Assembly (NCBI RefSeq): GCF_001510895.1
Contig: NZ_LPWA01000001.1
Coordinates: 1-64,000 of the forward strand
Reading direction: 5' to 3'
Length of the DNA stretch: 64,000 bases
DNA from: Mesorhizobium loti
GTDB lineage: Bacteria > Pseudomonadota > Alphaproteobacteria > Rhizobiales > Rhizobiaceae
The position numbers were made by a program, and so were the translations under genes. Below, one piece after another: positions 9,651 to 18,776 of this stretch; positions within the stretch are counted from its first letter, which is position 1; every line of letters starts with the position of its first letter. The notes under the pieces were generated by a model. That model saw only the letters and a list, made by a program, of their open reading frames with translations, did not search any database and had not been told where the DNA came from.

Positions 9651-11132
9651 ATGAGGAGGATTACACTCGGCGGTGCCGTCCTGCGCGGCACGGTCTCCGC
9701 TGCTTTAATGGCATCGTTGATGTCGGCATCGGCGCTGGGTGCGCCGCCGGTCGACCTGAGCAAGTGGTCGCCGGAATATGTGCGCTCCATTGCGGGCACA
9801 CAGGATTTTGACACGGCGGCCGACTGCGCCAAGGTCACCCCGCTCGACTACAAGGGGCGATTGACTTTCTGGTATCAGGGCGTGTTCGAGGGCGATCCCG
9901 ACCTGCTGCGCCAGTATTACAAGGATTTCTTCGAGACCTTCCGCAAGACCTATCCGAACATCCAGCTCGAGGAGCAAGCCCTCACCTATAACGACCTTCT
10001 CGACAAGTTCCGCACGGCGCTGCTGGGCAATGCCGCGCCGATGGCGGTCCGCTTGCAAATCCTGGGCGGCACCGAGTTCGCCTCAAAGGGCTATCTGCAG
10101 CCGCTCAAGCCCGAGGATGTGGGGTATTCGACCGAGGACTTCTGGCCCGGCGCCATGAAGGCGGTGACCTGGGACGGGGTGACCTACGGCATTCCGACCA
10201 ACAACGAGACGATGGCGTTCATCTGGAACGCCGACATCTTCAAGCGTGCGGGCCTCGATCCGGACAAGGCTCCGGCAACCTGGGACGACGTCGTCAAATA
10301 CTCCAAGCAGATCCACGACAAGCTCGGCATTGCCGGCTACGGCCTCGTGGCCCGCAAGAATGCCGGCAATACGCCGTACCGCTTCATGCCGCAGTTGTGG
10401 GCCTATGGTGGCGGCATCTTCGACGAAGCCACCGCGAACCCCACCTACAAGCAGATCGAGCTCGATAGCCCACAGAGCAAGGCGGCGCTGCAAGCGTCCT
10501 ATGACATGTATGTTCGCGACAAGTCGGTTCCGGTCTCGGCGCTGACCAACCAGCAGGCCGACAACCAGCCCCTGTTCCTGGCCGGCCAGCTCGGCATGAT
10601 GATCTCGCACCCGTCCGACTACAATGTGATGCTCGACCTGCAGAAGAAGGCGATAGGCACCGACAAGGATAAGGCCCAGACCGTCATCGACAACATGCGT
10701 TACGGCCTGATTCCGACCGGCCCCGACGGCAAGCGCGCAGTGGTGTTCGGCGGCTCGAACATTCACATCCTGAAGCCCGAATATGTCGAGGGCGGCAAGG
10801 TGGACGAGCCGGCAGCAAAAGCCATCATCTGCATGTGGACGAGCCCCGAATGGTCGCTGAAGATGGCCTACGCCGGCTCGAACCCGGGCAACCTCAACGG
10901 CTTCAAGACCAAATGGATGAAGGAACGTCTGGACAGCATCAAGTTCCTCGATGTCACGACCTCGATGCTGCCATACGGCATCCCTTTCCCGGCGCTGCCA
11001 CAGTCGCCCGAGATCATGAACATCATTGTCCCGGACATGCTGCAGAATGCCCTGACCGGAGCGATGACCGTCGACCAGGCAGCGGACGACGCGGCCAAGA
11101 AGGTCAAGGACTTGATGGGCGGCGGACTCTAG
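9651..11132 (+). CDS. Carbohydrate ABC transporter, periplasmic substrate-binding protein (CUT1)
   Basis: The start at 9651 has an excellent ribosome binding site (GGAGGAAACCT) and a signal peptide (MRRITLGGAVLRG, then a hydrophobic stretch ending ASALGA). The 493-residue protein fits the family 1 extracellular solute-binding fold: LTFWYQGVFEG, FRKTYPNIQLEE, then GYLQPL and YGIPTNNETMAFIWNADIF, which is the usual sugar-binding lobe pattern, and a long C-terminal lobe. It is longer than the usual 420 residues and begins with an unusual 40-residue segment before the first beta strand. It should deliver an acidic or oligomeric sugar to the two permeases downstream. A strong hairpin follows the gene. 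Confidence 0.9.
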   Translation: MRRITLGGAVLRGTVSAALMASLMSASALGAPPVDLSKWSPEYVRSIAGTQDFDTAADCAKVTPLDYKGRLTFWYQGVFEGDPDLLRQYYKDFFETFRKTYPNIQLEEQALTYNDLLDKFRTALLGNAAPMAVRLQILGGTEFASKGYLQPLKPEDVGYSTEDFWPGAMKAVTWDGVTYGIPTNNETMAFIWNADIFKRAGLDPDKAPATWDDVVKYSKQIHDKLGIAGYGLVARKNAGNTPYRFMPQLWAYGGGIFDEATANPTYKQIELDSPQSKAALQASYDMYVRDKSVPVSALTNQQADNQPLFLAGQLGMMISHPSDYNVMLDLQKKAIGTDKDKAQTVIDNMRYGLIPTGPDGKRAVVFGGSNIHILKPEYVEGGKVDEPAAKAIICMWTSPEWSLKMAYAGSNPGNLNGFKTKWMKERLDSIKFLDVTTSMLPYGIPFPALPQSPEIMNIIVPDMLQNALTGAMTVDQAADDAAKKVKDLMGGGL

Positions 11133-11154
11133 CCGAAGCCTGACCTGCGATCTC

Positions 11155-11181
11155 ACCGGCCGCGCCGAGAACGCGGCCGGT
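11155..11181 (+). terminator. Strong intercistronic hairpin after the binding-protein gene
   Basis: ACCGGCCGCG and its perfect complement CGCGGCCGGT are separated by a 7-base loop (CCGAGAA). There is no U tract, so I read it as an mRNA-stabilising or attenuating hairpin that keeps binding protein above permease levels, not a full stop. Confidence 0.7.
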
Positions 11182-11209
11182 TCCGTCCGAAGAATAAGGG
11201 CACGCCAAA

Positions 11210-12169
11210 GTGACGATCGTGACCGGCAAGGCCGAGGCTCGCCGAAGATTGCAACCCGGCAGGTCGGGGGTGCTGCGGAGGATTTGGGAGCACCGCGCGG
11301 ACTACGCGTATGTGCTCCCCGCGATCGCCGTGATGCTGATCGTCATCGCCTATCCGATCTACTACACGATCGAGCTGTCGTTCTTTAACACGCCGCCCGG
11401 CTTGCAGCTCCGCGACAAGACCTTCATCGGCCTCGACAACTACAGGGCCATTCTAACAAGTCAGGTGTTCTGGAAGGTCACCTGGAACACTCTTGTCTGG
11501 ACACTGGGATCCACTTTCATCTCCTTTGTCCTGGGTTTTGCCGCAGCGCTGGCACTCCATCGCGAGTTCGTCGGCCGCGGTGTCCTGCGCGCTATCCTGA
11601 TCATTCCCTGGGTCATCAGCGCGGTCGCCGCCTCCTACATCTGGAAGTGGATCTACCATTCGGACTTTGGGATCATCGGCGCGGTACTGGTCGGCCTCGG
11701 ATTGGCCGACCGGCCGCCGAATTTCATCGACAGCGTCGGCACGGTGCTGCCGTCCCTGATCGTCGTCAATATCTGGCGCGAGTTTCCGTTTGCCATGATC
11801 ATGATGATGGCCGGCTTGCAGACAGTCCCCGACCAGTTGCTGCGCGCCGCGAAAGTCGACGGGGCCAATACATGGCAGCGCTTCTGGCACGTCACTTTCC
11901 CGCACCTGAGAAACGTCTCGACGGTCACGATCCTGCTGCTGGCGGTGGCCAACTTCAATTCCTTCATCATCCCCTGGATCATGACCGGCGGCGGACCGTC
12001 GAACGCATCACATATCTGGATCACCCACATTTATGAGCTCGCCTTCGGCCGGCAGCGCTGGGGAGTGGCAGCGGCCTATTCGGTGCTTCTGTTCCTCATC
12101 CTGATGACGCTCGGCTACTTCTACGTCCGCGCGCTGAGCGGCAACGAGCGGAAAGATGGAAGCGCATGA
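11210..12169 (+). CDS. Sugar ABC transporter permease (MalF type)
   Basis: This 319-residue integral membrane protein begins with GTG. It has about six membrane segments (first near residues 30-55, AYVLPAIAVMLIVIAYPIYY) and the cytoplasmic EAA loop for contact with the ATPase at about 205-235 (LLRAAKVDGANTWQRFWHVT), a good match to the binding-protein-dependent permease signature. The stop overlaps the start of the next permease in ATGA, so the two are likely translationally coupled. It belongs to the CUT1 importer with its neighbours. Confidence 0.92.
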   Translation: MTIVTGKAEARRRLQPGRSGVLRRIWEHRADYAYVLPAIAVMLIVIAYPIYYTIELSFFNTPPGLQLRDKTFIGLDNYRAILTSQVFWKVTWNTLVWTLGSTFISFVLGFAAALALHREFVGRGVLRAILIIPWVISAVAASYIWKWIYHSDFGIIGAVLVGLGLADRPPNFIDSVGTVLPSLIVVNIWREFPFAMIMMMAGLQTVPDQLLRAAKVDGANTWQRFWHVTFPHLRNVSTVTILLLAVANFNSFIIPWIMTGGGPSNASHIWITHIYELAFGRQRWGVAAAYSVLLFLILMTLGYFYVRALSGNERKDGSA

Positions 12170-13056
12170 GCACGATTGCCGAGACAGCCCCGCGAGGCCG
12201 GACCCGTCGCCGCATGCGCGTCGACGGATGGCGGTGGGGCGGGCGCATCTTCCTGGTGTTCATGCTGCTCTACACCGCGTTGCCGATGGTCTGGATGCTG
12301 CTCACCTCGATCAAGTCCGGCTTCGCCGCGATGCAATTCCCGCCGCAATGGTGGCCTGACGAGCCTACCCTTGCCAGCTATCAGAAGCTGCTCGATCCGC
12401 AGAACAGCGTCGGCCAGGACTTCCTTCGCTTCTTCTGGAACAGTCTTTTCGTTTCCACCGCCACGACGATCCTTTCGGTGATCGTGGCTGTGCCTGCGGC
12501 CTACGCGTTTTCGCGCTTCACCTTTCCGGGCCGCAACTTCCTGTTCTTCGCCGTGCTGCTGCGCAACATGTTCCCGGCGGTGATCTTTCTCGTGCCGCTC
12601 TTCATCCTGATGCGCGCGCTCGGGCTGGTGAACACGCATGGCTCGCTGATACTCACCTACCTCACCTTCGGCCTGCCGCTGGCGATCTGGCTGCTCAAGG
12701 GCTTTTACGACAACATCCCGGTGCAGCTCGAGCAGGCGGCACGCATCGACGGAGCGACGCGGTTCCAGGCCTTCGTCCTGATCGTGATGCCGCTCTCGAC
12801 GCCGGGGATCATCGCCACCGCGATCTATTCCTTCATCGGCGCGTGGAACGAGTACATCTACGCCTATACCTTCCTCTCCAAGAACGAGCAGTTGACCCTG
12901 CCGGTCGGCATCCAGCGCTTCTTCTCGGAAAATACGACCGACTTTCCGGGCCTGATGGCGGCCAGCTTCATGATGAGCGTGCCCGTCGTGGTGCTGTTCC
13001 TCGTCCTGCAACGATACTTCGTGCGCGCCCTGACAGAAGGCGCGGTCAAACACTAG
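12166..13056 (+). CDS. Sugar ABC transporter permease (MalG type)
   Basis: A 296-residue permease with about six membrane segments and an EAA loop near residues 185-215 (LEQAARIDGATRFQAFVLIV). The N-terminal leader is basic (RGRTRRRMRVDGWRWGG), as usual for MalG-type subunits. It overlaps the upstream permease by 4 bases and is followed after 12 bases by the ATPase gene. Together they form the heterodimeric channel of the importer. Confidence 0.92.
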   Translation: MSTIAETAPRGRTRRRMRVDGWRWGGRIFLVFMLLYTALPMVWMLLTSIKSGFAAMQFPPQWWPDEPTLASYQKLLDPQNSVGQDFLRFFWNSLFVSTATTILSVIVAVPAAYAFSRFTFPGRNFLFFAVLLRNMFPAVIFLVPLFILMRALGLVNTHGSLILTYLTFGLPLAIWLLKGFYDNIPVQLEQAARIDGATRFQAFVLIVMPLSTPGIIATAIYSFIGAWNEYIYAYTFLSKNEQLTLPVGIQRFFSENTTDFPGLMAASFMMSVPVVVLFLVLQRYFVRALTEGAVKH

Positions 13057-13068
13057 GAGCTGCTGCCG

Positions 13069-14166
13069 ATGGCCCACGTGGTCCTCAAAGATCTCGTCAA
13101 GACCTATGGCGGCTTCAAAGCCGTCAACGACGTTTCGCTGACGGTCAATGACGGCGAGTTCGTTGCGCTGGTCGGCCCTTCAGGCTGCGGCAAGACAACC
13201 ACGCTCAATCTCGTCGCGGGTCTGACCTCGATCACATCGGGCGACATCGTCATCGGCGACCGGGTGGTCAACGACCTCGACCCCAAGGACCGGGACATCG
13301 CAATGGTGTTCCAGAACTACGCGCTCTATCCGCAAAAGTCGGTCTATATGAACCTCGCCTTCCCGCTGCAGATGCGCAAACTGCCCAAGCACGAGATCGA
13401 CAAGAAGGTTAGGGAAGCGGCGCGGGTGCTCGACATGACGCAGCTGCTCGAGCGCAAGCCGCGCGAACTTTCTGGCGGGCAACAGCAGCGCGTGGCCCTC
13501 GGCCGCGCGCTTGTTCGAGATCCGGCGGTATTCCTGATGGACGAGCCGCTCTCCAATCTCGACGCCAAGCTGCGCGTTCAAATGAGGTCCGAAATCAAAC
13601 GGTTCCATCAGGACCTGAAGGCGACGATTATCTATGTGACGCACGACCAGCTCGAGGCCGTGACCATGGCGGACAGGATGGCCGTGATGAACGGCGGCTA
13701 CCTGCAGCAATACGACTCGCCGGCGCAGGTTTTCGCCCATCCCGTGAACATGTTCGTCGCGAGCTTCGTAGGCAGCCCGGCGATGAGCCTCATCCCGCTG
13801 GAGGCATCGACGGCAAACGGCGGCGCCGCTCTGACGAGCGCTGAGGGCTGGAGCCTCGCACTGTCGCCACCCAACGCGCGCAAGGTCGAGCGAGCGACCA
13901 CCAAGAAGGTCGTGCTCGGTGCGCGACATTCGACGATCAGGCTGCACAAGAGTGCCATCCCCGGCGCCATTCCGGCCAAGGCCTATACGGTGGAACCAAC
14001 CGGAGACGTCACCTTCGTGCAGGCGTTCCTCTCAGGCGCCATCGTCAACATCAGCGTGTCCCCCAACATCGCCGTCACGCCTGACGAGCAGATCTGGCTC
14101 GAGTTCGACCAGGAGCGCATGCACCTGTTCGACGGCGAAACCGAAATGGCCCTCAATGCCAATTGA
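13069..14166 (+). CDS. Sugar ABC transporter ATPase (MalK/UgpC type)
   Basis: The 365-residue protein has Walker A (GPSGCGKTT), Q-loop (FQNYALYPQ), signature (LSGGQQQR), Walker B ([12 protein letters not shown]) and switch His (YVTHDQ), then a C-terminal TOBE/MalK-like regulatory domain from about residue 240. The start has AGGAG 9 bases upstream. It powers import by the CUT1 system and could also energise other CUT1 permeases, as MalK-like ATPases sometimes do. Confidence 0.94.
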   Translation: MAHVVLKDLVKTYGGFKAVNDVSLTVNDGEFVALVGPSGCGKTTTLNLVAGLTSITSGDIVIGDRVVNDLDPKDRDIAMVFQNYALYPQKSVYMNLAFPLQMRKLPKHEIDKKVREAARVLDMTQLLERKPRELSGGQQQRVALGRALVRDPAVFLMDEPLSNLDAKLRVQMRSEIKRFHQDLKATIIYVTHDQLEAVTMADRMAVMNGGYLQQYDSPAQVFAHPVNMFVASFVGSPAMSLIPLEASTANGGAALTSAEGWSLALSPPNARKVERATTKKVVLGARHSTIRLHKSAIPGAIPAKAYTVEPTGDVTFVQAFLSGAIVNISVSPNIAVTPDEQIWLEFDQERMHLFDGETEMALNAN

Positions 14167-14170
14167 GAAT

Positions 14171-14215
14171 GGGCCAACCGAGACCGGGCCAGCTGAGACC
14201 GGTCCAACCGAGACG
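14171..14215. repeat. Three 15-base tandem repeats in an intercistronic gap
   Basis: GGGCCAACCGAGACC, GGGCCAGCTGAGACC and GGTCCAACCGAGACG follow directly on each other between the ATPase stop and the fourth enolase gene. Because 15 is a multiple of three, one frame reads GPTETGPAETGPTET, but no gene uses it. It may be a replication-slippage product or part of the leader of the enolase gene. Confidence 0.75.
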
Positions 14216-14241
14216 AGGATGCGTGTGGAACGTGGGCCTGA

Positions 14242-15405
14242 ATGACTACGAAACTTAAGATCACTGCGATCAAGCCCTATCCGGTGTGGGTGGGAACGCG
14301 TAACCAGATGCTCGTCAAGGTCGAGACCGATCAGGGCATCTTCGGCTGGGGCGAGAGCGGCTTAAGCGGCCGCGAGAGGGCCGTGGCCGGCGCGATCGAG
14401 CACTACCGCGAGTTTCTCATCGGCCGCGACCCCATGCGGATCGGCCGCATCTGGCAGGAGCTTTATCGCAGCCAGTACTTCGAAGGCGGGCGCGTCCTGC
14501 AGGCGGCGATTTCCACCATCGACATCGCCCTTCACGACATCAAAGGCAAGGCGCTTGGCGTGCCGGTCTACGAGCTGCTGGGTGGCAAGCAGCGCGACCG
14601 CATCCCCACCTTCGCCTCGACCGGAGACGAGGCCGAGGGCGACGCAGCCATCGAACGGGCCCGCGAACTGCGCGCGCAGGGATGGCAGGCGATCCGCTTC
14701 TTCCCCTTCGGGCAGAGCAGCAGGGATATCTTCGAGCCGCGCGAGTCGATAGGCGCTACCGCGAACATGCTGAACAAGGCGCGCGAGGCGCTGGGCGACG
14801 ACGTCGTGCTCGGCATCGACTATCATCACCGGCTGTCGGTGGCCGAGGCGGCGAGCTTATGCAACAAGCTCGGTCGCGGCGTGCTTGATTTCCTCGAGGA
14901 GCCGATACGCGACGAGACGCCGGAGGCCTACGAATCCCTGCGCAGGATGACCGACATCCCCTTTGCCATCGGCGAGGAATTTGCCAGCAAGTGGCAGTTC
15001 CTGCCCTACGTCGAGCGCGGCATCCATCAGTTCAACCGGCTCGACGTCTGCAATGTCGGCGGGATCACCGAGGCGATGAAGGTCGCTGGCTGGAGCGAGG
15101 CGCATTATGTGGACCTGATGCCGCACAATCCCCTTGGCCCGGTGTGCACGGCCGCGACCGTGCATCTCGCCGCCGCGGTGCCGAACTTCGCCTGGCTCGA
15201 GACCAGGGTCCCCGAGATAAAGCTGGGTTTCGACAATACCGAATTCTTCCCCGTGCAACCACGGCTCGACGGCCCCGATTATCCGGTCAGCGATCTGCCG
15301 GGGCTAGGCGTGGAGGTCAATGAAGAGGCGATCCAGGCGCAGAGCTGGCGTTTCTGGGAAGCGCCTCACCTCACGCGCCGCGACGGTTCTGTCACCAACT
15401 GGTAG
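14242..15405 (+). CDS. Enolase-superfamily dehydratase (galactonate dehydratase-like), fourth paralogue
   Basis: This 387-residue protein is closest in pattern to the D-galactonate dehydratase branch: capping domain with GWGESGLSGRERAV, AISTIDIALHDIKGKALGVP, and a barrel with metal ligands Asp193 (LGIDYHH), Glu219/220 (FLEEPIRDE) and Glu245/246 (AIGEEFASKW), then a catalytic-type His in DLMPHNPLGPV. At the end of strand two I read IRFFPFG, so the usual lysine is replaced, as in dehydratases rather than racemases. It is the only enolase paralogue in the plus-strand transporter operon and is followed after 20 bases by an RraA-like gene. Expected product: a 2-keto-3-deoxy sugar acid. Confidence 0.9.
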   Translation: MTTKLKITAIKPYPVWVGTRNQMLVKVETDQGIFGWGESGLSGRERAVAGAIEHYREFLIGRDPMRIGRIWQELYRSQYFEGGRVLQAAISTIDIALHDIKGKALGVPVYELLGGKQRDRIPTFASTGDEAEGDAAIERARELRAQGWQAIRFFPFGQSSRDIFEPRESIGATANMLNKAREALGDDVVLGIDYHHRLSVAEAASLCNKLGRGVLDFLEEPIRDETPEAYESLRRMTDIPFAIGEEFASKWQFLPYVERGIHQFNRLDVCNVGGITEAMKVAGWSEAHYVDLMPHNPLGPVCTAATVHLAAAVPNFAWLETRVPEIKLGFDNTEFFPVQPRLDGPDYPVSDLPGLGVEVNEEAIQAQSWRFWEAPHLTRRDGSVTNW

Positions 15406-15425
15406 TCCCCCAATCGGAGTCCATC

Positions 15426-16175
15426 ATGACGCACACTCCAGACATCATGCGGCCGCCCAAAGACCTGATCGACGCGCTAAGGGAGATCGGCGCCGCGACG
15501 GTTGCCGGCACGCTTGGCCATATGGGCTTCCGCAATCCGCACATGGTCGGTCCGGTGGCGCAGAACCACGGGAAGTCGATCGTCGGCCCGGCGCTGACGC
15601 TGCAGTTCTTGCCACAACGGCCGGACCTGTTCACCGAGGGAGAATATGCCGATCCGGAGACGCAGTTGCATCGGCACGTGCTCTATCACGCGCAGGAGGG
15701 CGATGTGGTGGTGGTCGACGCGCGCGGCGACATGAGCTCGGGCGTCTTCGGCGATATGATGTCGACCTACTTCAAGGGCAGAGGCGGGGCAGGCATCGTC
15801 ATCGATGGATGCATGCGCGACCGGCCAAATGTCGAGAAGCTCGATCTGCCTTTATGGCTGCGCGGCTGGACGCCCAACTATCATGTGCAGACCAGCATCT
15901 ATCCCAATGCCGTCAACGTTCCGATTGCCTGCGGCGGTGTCACCGTGATCCCCGGTGACATCATCGTCGCCGACGACGACGGGGCGGTGGTGGTTCCAGT
16001 CGCGATGGCCCCGCAGGTAATCGAAGAAGCAAAGAAGCATCACGATTGGGAGGAGTTCTCACGAATGAAGCTCATGCAGGGCGCTCCGTTGCAACGCTAC
16101 TATCCGCTGCATGACGATGCCCGCGGGGAGTACGAGGAGTGGCGCAAGACAAACCGCTTGGAGAGCCCGCGTTAA
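15426..16175 (+). CDS. RraA-family protein (HMG/CHA aldolase-like)
   Basis: The 249-residue protein shows the RraA fold signature: an early GAATVAGTLGHMG helix, then VVVDARGDMSSGVFGDMMS, and GIVIDGCMRDRPNVE, whose Asp-Gly...Arg-Asp pair carries the catalytic and metal-binding residues in the 4-hydroxy-4-methyl-2-oxoglutarate aldolase/oxaloacetate decarboxylase group. It ends with PGDIIVADDDGAVVVP, also typical. The Arg-Asp pair is intact, so an enzyme is more likely than the RNase E inhibitor role of E. coli RraA. In this operon a retro-aldol cleavage or decarboxylation of the keto acid made by the upstream dehydratase is a reasonable inference. Confidence 0.87.
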   Translation: MTHTPDIMRPPKDLIDALREIGAATVAGTLGHMGFRNPHMVGPVAQNHGKSIVGPALTLQFLPQRPDLFTEGEYADPETQLHRHVLYHAQEGDVVVVDARGDMSSGVFGDMMSTYFKGRGGAGIVIDGCMRDRPNVEKLDLPLWLRGWTPNYHVQTSIYPNAVNVPIACGGVTVIPGDIIVADDDGAVVVPVAMAPQVIEEAKKHHDWEEFSRMKLMQGAPLQRYYPLHDDARGEYEEWRKTNRLESPR

Positions 16176-16277
16176 AGCATGTCTCCCGAAAGTGGGAACC
16201 GATTTCGGAACAAAGACATGCGCAAAATCAAAACTAAAGCGCATGGAGCGAATCTGAAAGATCGCGACGCGCTTTAG
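16173..16277. repeat. Composite palindromic intergenic element, copy 1
   Basis: Two inverted repeats follow each other: GCATGTC...GACATGC with an inner CCCGAAA...TTTCGG arm, then TAAAGCGC...GCGCTTTA. The same layout occurs at 22099-22204 and 60257-60363. The element begins in the rraA stop codon. The form is that of the short palindromic elements spread through rhizobial genomes. Confidence 0.75.
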
Positions 16278-16557
16278 CGAGTTGTCCTCCGCGGCGGATC
16301 GTCATTTGCGGCCTTCATTGCCTCGCTCACTATGACTTCCTTGCCGTTTTTTGTACGGCGAAGGAACCAACCGCGGGCCTTGCTGGTTCGGAAGGCGTCC
16401 AGCGGAGCCTTGCCATGCCTGGCGCAGCCGAAGTTCTCGTCGATCTCTGTTTGCCCGAAACGTGGGGCGCGGACAGCCGGCCAAGACGATAGAGGCCGGC
16501 TGATGACACTGCTGCAGGCGCTTGCGGTCTCATCGCCTTGACCAGTTGAGGAAGCAC
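16278..16557. other. Intergenic, no gene seen
   Basis: About 280 bases between the palindromic element and the Pcm fusion gene. No credible frame; the only notable feature is GAGGAA just before 16558. Confidence 0.4.
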
Positions 16558-18550
16558 ATGCTCGACCTGTCTCGCGAACGTCGTCGAATGGTCGATGTCC
16601 ATCTCAGCCGCCGCGGCATCCATGACCGGGAGATCCTGGAAGCGATGCGGGAGGTTCCGCGCGAAGCTTTCGTAGACCCCGGCTACGAAGAATTCGCCTA
16701 TGAGGATGGACCGCTGCCGATTGCCGAGGACCAGACGATATCGCAGCCCTATATCGTCGCCTTCATGCTGGAGATGGCGCAGGTCAACCCCGGCGATCAG
16801 GTCCTCGAAGTCGGCACAGGCTCCGGCTACGCAGCCGCCGTGATCAGCCGCATCGTCGATCATGTCTACACGATCGAGCGGCACGCGGGCCTCGCCGAGA
16901 CCGCGAGACGCCGCTTTGAGAAACTCGGCTATCGCAACATCAAAGTCAGGACGGGCGACGGCACCAAAGGCTGGCCCGAAGCGGCGCCCTTCGATGCCAT
17001 CATCGTCGCGGCGAGCGGACCGGGCGCGCCGCTTGCGCTGCAGCAGCAGTTGGACGTCGGCGGCAGGCTGATCATTCCGGTCGGAGAGGATCCCGAAGAG
17101 CAGCGCCTGCTCAAGGTCACCCGCACAGGCGCGTCGACTTATAGCGAAGAAGATTTCGGTGCGGTGCGCTTCGTCCCCTTGATCGGCGAAGAAGGCTGGC
17201 GGGAGGACGACCGGATCCGAACCGGCCGTGCCCCCTCGCATTTGCCGACGCGCAGTCTGCCGCAGATGATCGGCGCGGCGGTCGAACCGCTTCCGGAAAT
17301 CGATGATCCGGCCTTTGCGGAAGCCTTCGACCGCTTTGCGGAGCGGCGGCTCGTGCTGCTCGGCGAAGCCAGCCACGGCACGTCCGAATTCTACCGGGCG
17401 CGAGCTGCGATCACCAGGAGACTGATCGAGAAACATGGCTTCGCGATCGTTGCGGTTGAAGCCGACTGGCCCGATGCCGCGGCGATCGACCGCTATGTGC
17501 GTCATCGCCGACATTCGCCCGCGGCCGTCCGGCCGTTCCAGCGGTTCCCGGCCTGGATGTGGCGCAACACCGAAGTCGCGGCGTTCGTGGACTGGCTGCG
17601 CAACCATAATCAGAGGGTCAGACCATCGAAGCATCGGGCGGGCTTCTACGGCCTCGATATCTACAACATGAGCGGCTCCATTGCCGCGGTCCTCGACTAT
17701 CTCGACCGCGTCGACCCCGAAGCGGCGGCGATAGCCCGACAGCGCTATGGCTGCCTGACGCCATGGCAGAAGGAGCCTTCGACCTATGGTCGCGCGGCGC
17801 TTAGCAGCGGTTACAGGGAATGCGAGGAAGCGGTCCTCAAGCAATGCCGGGACATGCTGGCGAGGCAGATCGAGCATGCCGGCAAGGACGGCGCCGAGCT
17901 TTTCGACGCCGCGCAGAACGCGCGGCTCATCGCGTCCGCCGAGCGCTACTACCGCGTCATGTATTACGGTGGATCGCAATCCTGGAACCTGCGCGACACG
18001 CACATGTTCGAGACGCTGCAACATATTCTCGATGCGCGCGGCCCGAACGCGAGAGCTGTGGTGTGGGCGCACAATTCCCATATCGGCGAACGCGCGCTAC
18101 ACCGAGATGGGAATCTCGCGGGATGAGGTGAATATCGGTCAGCTCTGCCGCCAGCGGTTCGGCGATGACGTTGCCCTCATCGGCTTTGGGACGCACACCG
18201 GCACGGTTGCTGCCGCCAGGGATTGGGACGGCGACATGGAAATCATGCCCGTGCGGCCTTCGCGCGAAGACAGCTATGAGCGACTTTGCCACGACGCCGG
18301 TGTCACGCGTTTCCTGCTCGACCTTGGAGGCGATCAAGCCCTTCGTGACCGGCTGATCGAACGTCGCCTCGAACGCTTCATCGGCGTGATCTATCGGCCG
18401 GAAACGGAACTGCACAGCCACTATGCCGATGCCGCCCTTGCGCGGCAGTTCGATGCCTTCGTCTGGTTCGACGAAACCACCGCCGTGACGCCGCTCGGGC
18501 CGGAGCATGCGGCGGGCGGCGTGCCGGAGACCTATCCGTTCGGCGTCTAG
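16558..18550 (+). pseudogene. Protein-L-isoaspartate methyltransferase-erythromycin esterase fusion, interrupted by one frameshift
   Basis: The first part (residues 1 to about 205) is a Pcm domain: MLDLSRERRRMVD, DQTISQPYIVAFM, and the SAM site VLEVGTGSGYAAAV. From about residue 225 it continues as an erythromycin esterase-like domain (RRLVLLGEASHGTSEFYRAR, VAVEADWPDA, VVWAHNSHIG), a family with conserved Glu and His residues. At about 18090 the reading frame moves by one base: the frame from 16558 ends at 18126, while the family pattern goes on in the next frame as ARYTEMGISRDEVNIGQLC to a stop at 18550. Removing one G would restore about 664 codons. The ATG at 16558 has GAGGAAG upstream and matches the usual Pcm start. 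Either a recent mutation or a sequence error. It may act in protein repair plus ester hydrolysis. Confidence 0.8.
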
Positions 18551-18776
18551 GCTATGAACGGACGCTAGGATGCTCTCACTGGCTCGAGTGCCGGCCGCTG
18601 GCCGTAACTTTCCCGAGTTGACGGGTGCCCCGCCAATGCACGTTCGAGCAGATCGAGTAGGCAAATGTGCCTCACCCGCCGTTCGTGCGGCAGCAGCCAT
18701 CGCTTGCGGAGGTCGGCGGAACTACCGGTCAGCTCAGCGGTTCATCAATGGAAGCTCTCAAGCATTGGAGAATGTG

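Noticed and set aside
14171..14215. CRISPR or riboswitch in the gap before the fourth enolase gene
   Set aside because: Only three 15-base direct repeats without spacers; no aptamer-like fold was recognised.
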